Origin: Helianthus annuus
Lineage: Eukaryota > Streptophyta > Magnoliopsida > Asterales > Asteraceae
Direction of reading: 5' to 3'
Assembly (NCBI RefSeq): GCF_002127325.2
Contig: NC_035433.2
Span: 126,963,695 to 127,027,694, forward strand
DNA length: 64,000 nt
Notes under the pieces: model-generated
Databases searched by the model: none
Seen by the model: the letters and a program-made list of their open reading frames with translations, nothing else
What the model was told of the DNA's origin: nothing
Made by a program: the position numbers and the translations under genes
Part shown: positions 1-11,511 of the stretch, piece by piece
Position numbering within the stretch: position 1 is the first letter of the stretch
Layout of the letters: every line of letters begins with the position of its first letter

Positions 1-560
1 GGAGTCAAAGTCGGAGTCAAAATCAGAGTCAAAGTCTGAATCCGACATGTCAAGTTCAAAAGTCAAACAGGGCAAAGAGTTTATAATAAAGAATTCTTGT
101 TATCAAAATCTAATGGCTCCTAAAACCGTTACAACTCGTCCAAACTCAACAAAACTTGAAATTCGCGATACAAGAAACGGAAAGCCGTCGGCGACGGCTT
201 GTTGAGGCGTCGGCGACGCCCTCTACAATTGCCAGTTTCTGCCAAAACTGTTTTCTTCATAACTTCTTCGTTATAGCTCCGTTTTACTCACTGTTTTCGC
301 CCACGTACTCGTAATTCAGCCCTCTATCATGCCATATTCCAATATATTCATTTTAAATCCATTAACATCCCCTAAAACACATCCAATCTTCGTGATTAAC
401 CCGGTTTTGTTCATTTCACATCCCCGGTTGATCCTCATTCCCAGTGCTCCGTAAAGCTCCCAAATAGCTCCTTAAACTCCGTAAGACCTGCAAAACACAA
501 ATCCCATTAAAAGTAGGCTATTCGAGATTAAAAGTTAAGCAAATACATGAACTTAAACAT
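1..560. other. Unassigned LTR-like or leader sequence with palindromes
   Basis: No gene is visible here. The first 60 bases repeat a GGAGTCAAAGTC-like unit. At 184-198 and 206-220 stand two 15-bp odd-centred palindromes (arms GCCGTCG and GGCGTCG, each around a central G). The texture resembles the LTR or leader of a Ty3/Gypsy element. It may be the 3' end of minus-strand element A, but no LTR boundary or partner copy lies in the window, so the assignment is open. Confidence 0.35.
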
Positions 561-1029
561 TAACGAACACCGGTTTTTGACCACGTATCAGGCGTATCCA
601 CCATGCTTTAACCACATGGCTTCCATCTCGTGAGGCAGTGTCATACGTGTCGACATAGTAACGACAGTTTTGCGATGACTCAGTCCAAACGAGAAAGGGT
701 TGGATCAAGTCTTGAAAGGTGTACTGAGTGATGAAGTCGTTTTCGAACTCAGTTTAGTGACACGAGCGAGTGCGATAAGCGATAAGCGGTACGCGAAAAT
801 TTGATAGCACAACACAAACATAGTAAGCGAAGATGATGGCGACAAGCGAAAAACGATGAGCGATAAGCGACGAGCGGTAGCGACAACCGTCGAGCGATAG
901 GCGACGATCGATGCGTTGCAAGCGATAGGAATATGCGATTTGATTAGATTAAACGACACCACAAGTTTTAACTAACATTAGACCCCACATGGCCTTTTTC
1001 CACGAAAGTCTGCTGATATGGCTAAAACA

Positions 1030-1069
1030 CTTATATATAGGAAGTACCAGCGGCGTATCCACTATGCTT
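1030..1069. repeat. TATATATAG repeat unit, copy 1
   Basis: A 40-bp unit starting CTTATATATAGGAAGTACC, nearly identical to 1522-1561 and 1620-1659. It contains a TATA-box-like core. Whether it is a promoter is unknown. Confidence 0.6.
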
Positions 1070-1521
1070 TAACCATATGAGTTTCATCCCGTGAAGTGAA
1101 GTCATGTGTGCTAACTTAACACAGACAACACGGATATTGGTAAACGATAGCGATGGCGATTACGTTAAGCGATACACGATGAGCGATGAAGCATTACACA
1201 AGCGATAGAGTGATACCCACGACATGCGATAGCGCGATGCACATATAAGCGATTGAGCGAATCACACAATAAGCGATTAAGATTGTGAAATACCCATAAT
1301 AAGCGATAGCGATTGCGAGGTAGATTCTAGCGATAATGCGATTGCGAGCGTGTTGACTTACGAAAAGTCTGGCGATTACACGCTTTGAGTTGCGATTGAG
1401 ATTGTTACGCCTTGCGATGTAGTGTAGTGTGTCGAAAATAGAGTTAATAGTATACTTGGGCTAATAACGTTCAACTTGTATGGCACTTTCTTCACAAGTC
1501 ATTGGTTGGCATGGCGAAGCA

Positions 1522-1561
1522 CTTATATATAGGAAGTACCAGCGGCGTATCCACCATGCTT
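1522..1561. repeat. TATATATAG repeat unit, copy 2
   Basis: Second copy of the 40-bp unit, with the same TATA-like core and the GCGTATCCACCATGCTT tail. Confidence 0.6.
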
Positions 1562-1619
1562 CAACCACACGCCTCTGCCCCGTGAATTGGTGTCACACTG
1601 TGTTGACATGGTCAAGACG

Positions 1620-1659
1620 CTTATATATAGGAAGTACCAGCGGCGTATCCACCACGCTT
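1620..1659. repeat. TATATATAG repeat unit, copy 3
   Basis: Third copy, about 98 bp after copy 2, with a slightly changed tail (CACGCTT). The close spacing suggests local duplication. Confidence 0.6.
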
Positions 1660-2038
1660 GACCATGCTTTTAACGTTATGGCATTATTGAACTTATTATG
1701 ATCCTCGTGCACTGACCAACATAATCCTGTGTGCACCTGTGATTAAGTTGTCCCTTGCACATTTATCGCAACTTGTTTCAAGAACGCATGGTAGGGGTAA
1801 AACACATTATATAGTATATAGTGCTAATACATAGTCCGTGCACGAGTGCGAGAGAGAGTGAGAGATAAATAGAGTCTACATTGCGTCGAGAAATAGAACA
1901 AGTTCAACATGCAAAAGAAATTAACGGTGAAAATCGTATCATTTTAACAACATTGAAAGCGTAACTAATGTTGTCGTGGAGGGCTTCTGCGGAGACTGCG
2001 GTTTTTGCTGAAATTTCTCAAGCTTGCGGCCCCGTGCA

Positions 2039-2824
2039 GCAGTGCTGGGTAAGATGACCATACTAGTTGCAATTTGCGCAAAAACGACAGTTAGCTTCTG
2101 GCGGGTGATGATACATACACATGAGACACAGGGGATGAGTTCCGTTGTAGTCGCGCTTCGAGTGAACTGGAATTGCTTGAAGAGGTTCTGGTTGTGACAG
2201 TCCAGTTGTTGCAGAGTTCGGGCTCATGGTCTTTCGTTTGCGGTTGGGCTGAGCTTCCTAAAGCGGTGCGTTAGCGTCGGAGGATTCGTCAGAAGAATCG
2301 ATGACGATTGCTTGATGAGCTTGTTTGACAGGATTCTTGGAGAAAAATCCGTCCAAGACTCGTTTGTCGTTGATTTATGCGGCCAAGCGATAGGTTTCTT
2401 TGATGGTAGCGGGTCTTGCAGCTTCGACAAAATCGCCCACACATTCAGGTAAGCCGCGAATGTACTTCGTGATGTCTTTTTCTGAAGTGTTGACTTGACT
2501 CGGGCAGATTATGCTAAGCTGTTTAAACCTTGCGGTGTAGCCATTATTGTCACCTTCGACTTGCTTGACTTCCCAAAATTCGTCTTCTAGCTTTTGGACT
2601 TCGTAGGGAGGGCAGTACTCTTTCTTCATGAGCTCTTTCAGCTCATCCCAAGAGAGAGCGTAAGCTTCGAAGATCACAGGTTTGTTACGTTCGGCTGTCC
2701 ACCATTCGAGTGCTCGCGATCAAAATACTACGATAGCGCAAGTAGTACGAAAACCATTGAGACACCCACTCTGACGAAGGGTAACTTCGATAGAGTCGAA
2801 CCACTGGAGTGGCTGGGAGACACC
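2039..2824 (-). pseudogene. gag: Element A gag, C-terminal part (Ty3/Gypsy)
   Basis: Gag forms the capsid of the retrotransposon particle. On the minus strand, reading leftward from 2824, the frame contains LEWWTAERNKP, then ALSWDELKELMKKEYCP and a tail ending ATIKETYRLA, typical of the Ty3/Gypsy Retrotrans_gag core. A CCHC zinc knuckle (CX2CX4HX4C) lies at 2039-2080 and has an in-frame stop inside it. Further stops lie near 2720 and 2375, so the gene is dead. The N-terminal part continues at 15566-15801, in the same frame once the B insertion and one TSD copy are ignored. No protease or RT follows to the left, so A may be gag-only or deleted. Confidence 0.85.
2820..2824. repeat. Left target-site duplication of element B (ACACC)
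   Basis: ACACC stands directly before the TG of the B 5' LTR and again at 15566-15570 after the CA of its 3' LTR. The duplicated bases belong to the A gag frame. Confidence 0.93.
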
Positions 2825-3993
2825 TGACGGGTGGTCCATAGGACAACCCTTAATGATGTTAAAGACGAGTTTATCCTTCACTTGATCGCATAATTATTTT
2901 GAATTAGATGACTACAGTTGCTTATGTTTCATGTACACTTTGGAGCTTAAAATGGAGAAAATGTTGCTTTGGATGGATTGGAGTGGAACGGGTCAAGCAT
3001 GGAAGGAAAGAAGAAACAAAACACAAGATTCAGGGGTCCACCGTAACTTACGGTAGCCGGTGGCCCTGAAATCCATATTCTTCCACCGTAACACAGGAGA
3101 AGTCCACCGTATCTTTTTGATGTCTACCGTAACTTACGGTAGCTACCGTAAGTTACGGTAGAGGTGACGGACAAAAGTGTAACTGCCTCATTAAAATCGT
3201 TTTCATGTGCCTTTTCACATGATTCATGATTGGAACGTTTTCTCTGCACCTTGGGGGCGAAATTTAGCTTGGGAGATCACTTGGGAAAATTTCTAAACAT
3301 TTGGTTTGTGTTTTCGATTCATATGAACATTAATCTTTGTGTGATGATGATGTACCAAGTCATGCGTGGCTAAACTTGTGGGGATCATCCTAGATGTAAG
3401 GTTTGCTTTTGAAACACTATGTTTGTGCTTGAATTTCTAGAATAATGACTTTGAATCTTTGTTTGAGTTATTATGGTGTTTGAATGTTTGTTTGTAAAGT
3501 GTTGATTTTTGTTTGATGTTAATCTAAACCACACGTTCTTGGTGTCGTTGGCAATCAAGATATCAAGGGAGGGATTAGGGTTAGATAATTGTCAATTGAT
3601 CATCGGGTAACAACCTCGCATTTTATAATCCAAGTACTTAGTTCTCTTTCATCACAAACAGATAATCTAACGTGAGCCATGTCTATGTGGTTCTTTCTAG
3701 TTAAGCATAAACATTAGTGTGGATTAAAACCTGAAATCTAGGATGGTCGCTTGTTTCTAATCTGTTTACTAAACCAATCTTTGATTTGTAATTTAATTAG
3801 TTAATATTAGTTCTTAAAACCAAAACAATCAACTCTTGAATTTTAATTTCTGCAATTTTAGTTTAATTGTAGTTTATTCACAAAGCTATAGAATCAACAC
3901 ACTTTCCACAAACTCCCTGTGTTCGATACCCATTTACTGCTATCTATTAGTTGTATTTTGGATTAAATTTGCGTGTACCACGACAGCACGTCA
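2825..3993 (+). repeat. Element B 5' LTR
   Basis: 1169 bp starting TGACGGGTGGTCC and ending CACGTCA, followed by the primer site. It repeats at 14491-15565. It carries 15-bp palindromes of the ACCGTAA/TTACGGT type at 3040-3054, 3126-3140 and 3145-3159; the last two with their AGCT spacer form one perfect 34-bp palindrome. The 3' LTR lacks about 90 bp that include the 3040 palindrome. Confidence 0.95.
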
Positions 3994-3998
3994 AATTT

Positions 3999-4016
3999 TG
4001 GCGCCGTTGCCGGGGA
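3999..4016 (+). other. Element B primer-binding site (tRNA-Asp type)
   Basis: TGGCGCCGTTGCCGGGGA lies five bases after the LTR end. It matches the complement of the 3' end of plant tRNA-Asp, the primer used by Athila elements. Confidence 0.9.
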
Positions 4017-4106
4017 GTAGTGCGCAACGTGTGTTAATTTAGTAGTTTTGTTTTGTTATTTTTGGGTTTATGCTGGTTGTGTTTAGTGTGCAGGTACTAC
4101 AGGTGT

Positions 4107-6724
4107 ATGCATACTAGAGGCTCTCACAAGTCGTCACCACTATCGTTTGATCCGGAAATTGAAAGAACGTTGAGGCAAAACTGAGTCTTGTTAAGAGAAA
4201 ACAGAATTATTGGTTCACCCACTTCACCCATTACAACATGAAACATCATGCAAGAATCCCAAGTACCACCCACAACGAGTCAAACGACCTCATCATTCAT
4301 ACCTACTTCCACACAACCTTCACCAAACACCACCATACCTAATACCACTACCGAACCTACTCCACCACATGAAGTTACACCAACCAATACCACGCAACCA
4401 ATTACTACTCAAGTTGAACCCACTCTTACCTTTAGCCCCTGTACCACAATTCCACCATTTTCACATTTCTTCCCCCCAACTACGGGTCAATCATCCTCTA
4501 CTTACACAATAACACCCAATTCAACCATTGTCCATGCTACTTCTACATTTAGACCATCGAACCAATCGGGTTTTCAATACTCAACTCTTCCCTTTGGGCA
4601 ATCTTCGGGTATTCAAGGGGATGGATATGATGATGGTTATGAAGAAGATTTTAGAGGGTATGAAGAGGAAGGCTTTTATTATGGGGGTGATGGAGGATAT
4701 TTGGGACCTCAAGGAGGAGCGGGTCAACAAAGTCAACCAATTCAACAATTTCAAGACACAAGTAGATTACAAGTCGGAGTGCAACATATTAGACCACAAG
4801 GGCCACAAATGCAACGCCCTACACCGCTACATCAAGTGCGGCCTCAAAATACACAACCGCAATTTCAAGGGCCGATTCAACAACAACCACCAATGCATCA
4901 ATATCAATACCAACCACCATTTGCTCCTCAAGGGCCTATGCAAGGGCAAATGGGTCAACCTAGAGCACCATTGGGCGCCCCTCGAAGACATCATCATGAA
5001 GTAGTATGGGGAATCGAAGCTCACTTTTGGCCTATTATCACTAACAATCCTTCGCCGGTAGTGATTCCTCATCATGCGGATGGAAGAACTTTTGAAGTTA
5101 GAACAACCGCCCTTCAAAGTCTACCAAAATTTAAGGGGTTAGCAACGGAAGAACCTTATTTTCATTTGGAGACGTACGACTCTATTTGCAACACCATTGG
5201 AGGTCAATTTCTCTTCGGATGATGTCAAGTTAGTTCTCTTCCAATTCTCTTTGGAAGACAAAGCAAAGAGATGGTTTCACACTTTACCCTCTGCGTCGAT
5301 TTTTACATGGGCTGATATGCAACAGATTTTTTTGGATGAATGTTACACCTCTCAAAAGACTAATGATGCAAGGAGAGGTTTGAGAAGCTTCCAACAACAA
5401 TCGGGGGAGATGTTTCATGAAGCGTTTGAAAGGTTTAATATGATACTATGGAATTTCCCTCACCATGGGATCCAACTTTGGGAGTTGTTGAACGCATTTC
5501 ATGAAGGGTTGAGTTCGGAGGATGCACGTGATTTGATGTCGATTCCTAATGGTACATTCGGTACCAACTTTGAACATGTCGATTGGGCATTTTTAGAGCA
5601 AATGGCGGTGAATTCCAAGAGGAAGGCTCAATCTTCAAGACGGGCAAGGCATGTGATACAAAGGCCACAAGTGCATGGAGTAGAGAGTGGCAATGTTCAA
5701 ACCACGAATCAAGTATACAACGTGTGCACTAATTGCAATGAAATAGGCCACACGGCGGAAGTTTATGTAGTGGGAGTGGTTAATGAGCAAGTAGAGGAAG
5801 TGAATGCCATTCAAGGGGTGGTCGAAATTTCAATATGAACTCCAACACATATCACCCCAGGTTACGAAACCATCCTAATTTCCGTTATGGAAACGCGGCG
5901 AACCAAGCTAACCCAAACTTTCAAGGAGCTCAAGGTAACTTTGCACCTTGTCAACAATACAATCAAGGCAACTATAGAGGTGGAAACAATTATGGGTATC
6001 AAGGGCAATTTCAACAAATGGGTCAAAGTGGTTCGGGTCAAAATTCGTCAAGCGGGAATGAAGTCATGGATATGCTTCGGGCTATGCAACAAGATATGCA
6101 AAAACGGAATCAACTTGACAAAGTCCGGATGCAAAAAGATGAGGTTCGTGACAAAAGTATTCAATCACTAACAACCCAAACGGGTCAATTGGCAACCGAC
6201 GTGGCAGAGTTAAAGAAAAGCAAAGGTCAACTTCCTAGCGATACCAAGGTAAATCCTTCCCATGGTTCGTCACGAGGTAACATTGTTAATATTAGTCATG
6301 TTAGTGTGTTGAGAAGTGGCAAAGAATTTAAAGCCAATTTGTCACCGGGTTTGGTTGAAGGGGTAGTTGAGGATGTCATGGGTAATGAAAGTGATGATGA
6401 AGTTTCACCGGTTAAACCAAAAGAATCAAATGTTAAAAAACCGGGGTTGGGTCAAAATGAAAAAAATGAAAAAGATGAAGGTGAACCTAGTCAAGTCCCC
6501 TTTCCATCGGCTTTAGTTGACCCGGGTAAGAAAAACTTTATTACATCATGAGGTCCCCAAAAAGAAGAGTTGTGGGACATGTTCAAACAAGTAAAAATCA
6601 ACCTTCCATTACTTGATGCAATAAAACAAGTACCCGCATATGCAAAATTTTTAAAAAGAATTACGCACACAAAAAGGCAACAAAAGAAGAAAATGCCTAA
6701 GCGGGTAGATTTAACCGGTTAAGT
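4107..6724 (+). pseudogene. gag: Element B gag (Athila type), broken
   Basis: Gag makes the capsid and binds the RNA genome. The likely start is ATG 4107 (MHTRGSHKSSPLSF), in frame with the long ORF from 4248; TGA at 4182 is the first stop. The N-terminal region is Thr/Pro rich and then Gln rich (about 4700-5000). The capsid core follows a frameshift near 5205 (FSLEDKAKRWFHTLP, 5197-5838). A zinc-knuckle remnant (CTNCNEIGH) near 5730 lacks its last Cys. After another frame change near 5835 comes the Gln/Gly-rich tail with QTGQLATDVAELKK, and after the stop at 6549 the Athila-like LLDAIKQVPAYAKFLK. Lesions include at least four stops and two frameshifts. Confidence 0.88.
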
Positions 6725-6734
6725 AAGTGCGGTT

Positions 6735-7007
6735 TTGAATGGGGAGCTTCCTCCTAAGCTCCAAGATCCGGGCACGCCATTAATAAATATACAAGTTGGT
6801 AATTTTCAAACGGCAAAGGCGTTACTAGATCTTGGAGCCGGGGTGAGCATTTTACCGGGGGGCTTATATGACCAATATGACTTTGGTCCGTTAGCAAGGG
6901 TAGAGACAACGGTTGTTTTGGCCGATTTGTCTCATAAGCTACCTCGGGGGATGGTTCAAAATGTGATTGTGAAAATTGATGAGTTTTACTACCCGGTTGA
7001 CTTTTAA
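6735..7007 (+). pseudogene. Element B aspartic protease
   Basis: The protease cuts the Gag-Pol polyprotein. The segment includes NGELPPKLQDPGTPLINIQV and the active-site stretch ALLDLGAGVSILP; the DLGA form (in place of DTGA/DSGA) is usual for Athila. It ends with a stop at 7005, where a frame change joins it to the downstream ORF that starts with the end of the protease fold (LGRPFLSTAHVVIDC). It lies in the normal order between gag and RT. The broken joint means no fused polyprotein. Confidence 0.85.
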
Positions 7008-7010
7008 TTC

Positions 7011-8919
7011 TTGGACTACTCATCCGCGGACCCAAAACAACAACAAAATGTCAATTTGGGTCGACCATTTTTGAGCACAGCGCATGTTGTGATCGATTGT
7101 AGATTTGGTACAGTCGATATGACTTTTGGAAACCGGAAAATGCGCTTGAATGTTTTTACTAACAATTCTAATGCTGTGGGTGTTGATGAGTGTTTTATGG
7201 CAGATTTAATCGACGGATGTAACCCGCATGAGTATGAGAAGGATGGTATGGATGTTTGTTTGTGTGATTTTTCTGAACAGGTACATGCTTGTGCGCTAAG
7301 GGTTGAAGAGGAAAAACAGGATGCTATGGCTTTGAAGGAAGGTCGACCGCCATGGACTCATCAATTCGAAGGTTTACCGGTGGAAATAAGCTCGGGTACT
7401 AAACCATCACTAGAAGAACCGCCAAAGTTGGAACTCAAAGACTTGCCAAGCCATTCAAAGTATGCTTTTCTAGGGGATAATGACACGCTACCGGTCATTA
7501 TTGCCTCTAATTTAGAGATGGCGCAAGAACAAGCTTTGTTGGAAGTCCTGAAAGAGAATAAAGGAGCTATTGGATGGACGATTGCCGATCTCAAAGGAAT
7601 TAGTCCATCAATCGTCATGCACAAGATCATCACCACCGAGGATGCAAAACCGACAAGAGAAGCTCAACGGCGATTAAATCCGAACCTAAGGGAGGTAGTA
7701 AAGAAAGAGGTAATTAAATGGTTGGATGCGGGAATTATCTATCCGATTTTGGATAGTGCTTGGGTAAGTCCTACCCAAGTTGTGCCTAAGAAGGCCGGCA
7801 TTCAAGTAGTCAAGGATGAAAATGGTGAACAAGTTGCAACCCGATCGGTTACCGGGTGGCGTGTTTGTATTGACTACCGTAAATTGAATGCCGCCACTTC
7901 TAAGGATCATTTCCCGCTACCTTTTATTGACCAAATTATTGAAAAATTGTCGCGTAAAAAATATTACTACTTTTTGGACGGGTACTCGGGTTATAATCAA
8001 ATAGTAATACACTCGGATGACCAACACAAGACCACCTTCACTTGTCAATATGGCACCTTCGCCTTTCGGCGAATGCCATTTGGCTTGTGCAATGCACCGG
8101 AAACTTTCCAACAATGTATGATGAGTATTTTCTCGGACATGGTTGGAGAGTCGCTTGAAGTGTTTATGGATGACTTTTCAATTTTCGGCACTAGTTTTGA
8201 ATCGTGTCTCAACGAATTACAAAAAGTTTTAAAAAGATGTGTTGAGAAAAATTTAGTGCTTAGTTGGGAGAAAAGTCATTTCATGGTGCAAGAGGGCATT
8301 GTGTTAGGCCATGTAATATCGGAAAGGGGTATGGAGGTGGATAAGGCAAATATAAGGGTAATATCATCTTTGCCACCACCGAAAAATGTTAAGGGCGTAT
8401 GGTCATTTTTGGGACACGCGGGTTTTTATAGGTTTCATTAAAGGTTTTAGTGTTATCACGAAACCTTTATGTAATTTGTTGTTAAAAGATGTTCCATTTG
8501 ACTTTACTGACGAATGTTTGCAAGCATTTACTGTTTTGAAGGAACATTTGGTCAAGGCTCCCATCTTGCAACCGCCGGATTGGTCAAAACCATTCAAAAT
8601 CATGTGTGACGCAAGCGACACTACAATTGGTGCAGTTTTGAGTCAACGATTTGACAAAAAGCCGGTGGTAATTTATTTAGCAAGTAAGACTTTATCCGAA
8701 GCGCAACTGAATTACACCACAACCGAAAAGGAATTACTAGCAGTGGTGTATGCTTTGGATAAGTTTCGTTCATATGTTTGGGGGAGCAAAGTGGTTGTCT
8801 ACTCGGATCATAGTGTGGTCCGGTATTTGATGGAGAAAAAAGACGCGAATCCCCGTTTAATCCGGTGGGTGTTGTTACAAGAGTTTGACTTAGAGATCCG
8901 AGACAAAAAAAGGGAGTGA
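7011..8919 (+). pseudogene. pol: Element B reverse transcriptase and RNase H
   Basis: RT copies RNA into cDNA and RNase H removes the RNA strand. After the protease tail and a linker, RT runs from about 7600 to 8440, with CIDYRKLNAATSKDHFPLPF, MPFGLCNAPETFQQ and catalytic FMDDFSIF. A frameshift near 8430 separates it from RNase H (8386-8919), which keeps [15 protein letters not shown] and [12 protein letters not shown]. The RNase H frame breaks at 8917 by a small length change. Sequence style matches Athila rather than chromoviruses. No chromodomain is present downstream. Confidence 0.9.
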
Positions 8920-10347
8920 GAACGTAGTGGCGGATCACTTGTCTCGGATCCCGGTGGAAGGAATTGACGATTTGAGTTAAATAAATGAAAGGTTTCCCGA
9001 CGAGCAACTCCTAGCCGTATCCACTTTTGTTGCACCGTGGTACGCTCTCTACGTAAATTACTTAGCCACGGGTGCCATTCCAAATCATTGGACCAAGAAG
9101 CGAAGACAACAATTTATGGTCCAAGTGAAGCAATACATTTGGGATGAACCGGATCTTTTCAAGATCGGGCCGGATCAAGTTATTCGGAGGTGTGTGCCTG
9201 AAACGGAGGTGTTGGAAATCTTGACTCATGCCCACTCATCCGCTTGTAGAGGTCACTTTAGTGGGCATAAAACGGGCTACCGGGTTCTCTCATGTTGGTT
9301 TTATTGGCCCACAATTTTCAAGGATGCGTGTGAGTTTGCAAGAAATTGTGTAAATTGCCAAAGGATGGGAAGCATTTCAAAGAGGGATGAGATGCCATTG
9401 CAAACAATTTTGGTTGTGGAAATATTTGATGTATGGGGCATTGACTTTATGGGTCCCTTCCCAAATTCCAACGGGTTTTTATACATTTTGGTGGCGGTGG
9501 ATTATGTCTCTAAGTGGATTGAAGCCATTGCAACAAGAACAAATGACCACTCGGTTGTTTGTAAATTTGTTCAATCCAATATTTTTTCCCGTTTTGGTAT
9601 TCCACGAGTTATTATAAGTGATGGCGGTTTGCATTTCAAGAACTTTAATTTTGGGAAATTGTTGAAGTGATATAGCATGAATCACTGGATTGCTACACCT
9701 TACCATCCGCAAACTAGTGGACAAGTTGAAGTGTCCAACCGTCAAATCAAAGAAATTCTCATGAAGAAGGTTCGTACGGATAGGAAGGATTGGCCGAGCA
9801 AGGTGGATGATGCGTTGTGGGCATACCGGACGGCCTACAAAACTCCAATTGGCACAACACCTTACCGGATGGTGTATGGAAAGGGTTGTCATTTGCCAAT
9901 GGAGTTAGCTCATCGGGCGCATTGGGCAATCAAGACGGTGAATGCGGACTATGATGAAGCGGGAAAGATGAGGAAGTTGCAACTGAGTGAAATAGAAGAC
10001 ATTAGAGACGAGGCGTACGAGTGTGCATCAGCTTACAAAGACAAGCTAAAAAACGTACATGATGCAAAGTTGAGGAAGAAAACCTTTGAAGTGGGTCAAA
10101 AGGTTTGGTTGTACAATTCAAGGTTAAAGATGTTCACGGGAAGCTTAAAAGCAAATGGATGGGCCCATATGTTATTCGGCGTGTTGGAAGGTTTGGTGAT
10201 GTAGATATCCAAGATGAGCAAACCAACAAACAACAAACGGTGAATGGCCATCGGTTAAATCCATACTTGGAGGGCAACAACATCAACAACTTGGAGCTTG
10301 ACAAAGCGGGCTACATTCTACGCCCGGTAGATGATGATCAACCATGA
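8920..10347 (+). pseudogene. int: Element B integrase
   Basis: Integrase inserts the cDNA. The linker ENVVADHLSRIPVEG follows RNase H, then a stop near 8979. The HHCC zinc domain is visible ([15 protein letters not shown] ... CVNCQRM, about 9228-9365). The catalytic core has [10 protein letters not shown] and [10 protein letters not shown]; after a stop at 9668 the third acidic residue follows in SGQVEVSNRQIKE. The C-terminal part (KKTFEVGQKVWLYNSRLK) changes frame near 10140 and ends at 10347. At least three lesions make it inactive. Confidence 0.88.
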
Positions 10348-10639
10348 GAGGCCCAGGTTTGGTGGTATACATAGTTAGCATTTTATTTTGTTTGTTTTGT
10401 TTAGTTTGCACATTGCCGTATTTGTTTGAAGTCCGTGTTTGAAACAAGTGTGGGGACATTCGGGTTACGAATAGTTCTAACATTGTGTTGAGGACAACAC
10501 GGAACTTTCGAGGGGGTAGGGTAATTTTTCCATGTTTTTGAAAAATTTTAAAAACATAAAAAAAATTGAAAAAACTGAAAAATAAAGATAAAAGCACTTA
10601 AAATTAGAATTTTTGAAGAAACAGGAATGCCCAGATGCC
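10348..10639 (+). other. Element B spacer after integrase
   Basis: No coding signal. It contains an AAGTGTGGGG tract at 10446-10455, like the polypurine tract before the 3' LTR, then AT-rich sequence. Confidence 0.6.
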
Positions 10640-10776
10640 ACCGTAACTTACGGTGGCACCGTAAGTTACGGTAGGCCTAAAAAATTTGGGGCTTTACGGT
10701 GATTCTCTACTGAGTTACGGTAGGGATTTTGTGCCAGGAGCCACCGTAAATTACAGTGGCTACTGTAATTTACGGT
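10640..10776 (+). repeat. Internal palindrome array of element B
   Basis: Two perfect odd-centred 15-bp palindromes (10640-10654 with central C, 10658-10672 with central G) and a decayed pair (10743-10757, 10762-10776). They are the same units as in the B LTR and sit about 40-180 bp upstream of the TATA-like box before the third ORF. Confidence 0.85.
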
Positions 10777-10816
10777 AGCACTGGCGATTCAATGGTGCGA
10801 TCTGGCAGCGGTTACA

Positions 10817-10825
10817 TATATAAAA
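10817..10825 (+). promoter_or_regulatory. Possible TATA box for the third ORF of B
   Basis: TATATAAAA lies just downstream of the palindrome array. It is followed by a CT- and CA-rich stretch (10880-10990) that looks like a plant 5' leader. AT-rich surroundings make chance matches possible. Confidence 0.4.
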
Positions 10826-11170
10826 ATAAAAAATAAAAATAAACAAGTCACGTGAATTAAACCCTGGGCACTCGTTTTCTTTCATCTTCTCCTAACCACA
10901 AACATCATCTTTCACTTTCCTCAACCCCACAAGATCTCCATAACCCTACAACCTTCTTCAACCTTCCAAGCTTCATAACTCTTTCAATTCTTGGTCAAAT
11001 CAAGTGAAATTTAGGTCTATCTTGACTAATTTTTCACGTACTTGCTGATTTTGAGAAGAGATTTGTGAGAAAACATCAATTTTTGGTCCGAATCACAAAC
11101 CCTAGGGCCGAAAATTTTGGGGGTTTTTGAAGTTCTTGTTTTTCTTGTGTTCTAGCATCTTCAAACTAAG

Positions 11171-11507
11171 GTATGTGATGTTTATTTGTTAGTTTTGATG
11201 GTGCATTATGAAGATAAAGGTTATTTGTGCTACTTGTTCATACACACTTGCTTGTTCATAGTTTTGTCATGAAACTTGTTAATTGATCATTGTAATGGTT
11301 GTAGATGTAGGATTGATGTTAAAGTAGTGAACTTTTGGGAACCTCTACATTGTAGAGGCACCATGCCTAATTTTTGAAGAAATAAGTTATAAAATTTTTG
11401 TTCACTAACATCTTCAACCATAGTAACAAGCAAGTGTGGGGGTGTTTTGGAGAAAAGGGCCTAACTTTTTATGTTTGGTTGTGTTGTTTGCTTTGCAATG
11501 TGTGTAG
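11171..11507 (+). other. Possible intron before the third ORF of B
   Basis: The donor context is AAG|GTATGTGATG and the acceptor TGTGTAG|GAAAATGG, five bases before the ATG. A CTAAC branch-like sequence lies about 45 bp upstream of the acceptor, followed by a T-rich tract. The 337-bp length is normal for a plant leader intron. An AAGTGTGGGG tract lies inside at 11432. No transcript evidence is available here. Confidence 0.45.
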
Positions 11508-11511
11508 GAAA

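Larger units (their letters stand above)
561..1980. repeat. Degenerate repeat region: GCGATAAG arrays and TATA-containing units
   Basis: The stretch holds no convincing coding sequence. Between about 730 and 1420 many degenerate copies of GCGATA/AGCGATAAG follow each other. A separate unit of about 40 bp, beginning CTTATATATAGGAAGTACC and continuing into GCGTATCCACCATGCTT, occurs at 1030-1069, 1522-1561 and 1620-1659; its second half also occurs near 591-620. It lies downstream of the minus-strand gag of element A and may be that element's 3' untranslated or LTR region; this is inference. Confidence 0.5.

Noticed and set aside
3836..4042. Short ORF across the end of the B 5' LTR
   Set aside because: It spans the LTR border and primer site, which explain the sequence; no similarity to a protein.
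4210..4512. Pro/His-rich 100-residue ORF
   Set aside because: It overlaps the Athila gag in another frame; its composition is a shadow of the Thr/Pro-rich gag.
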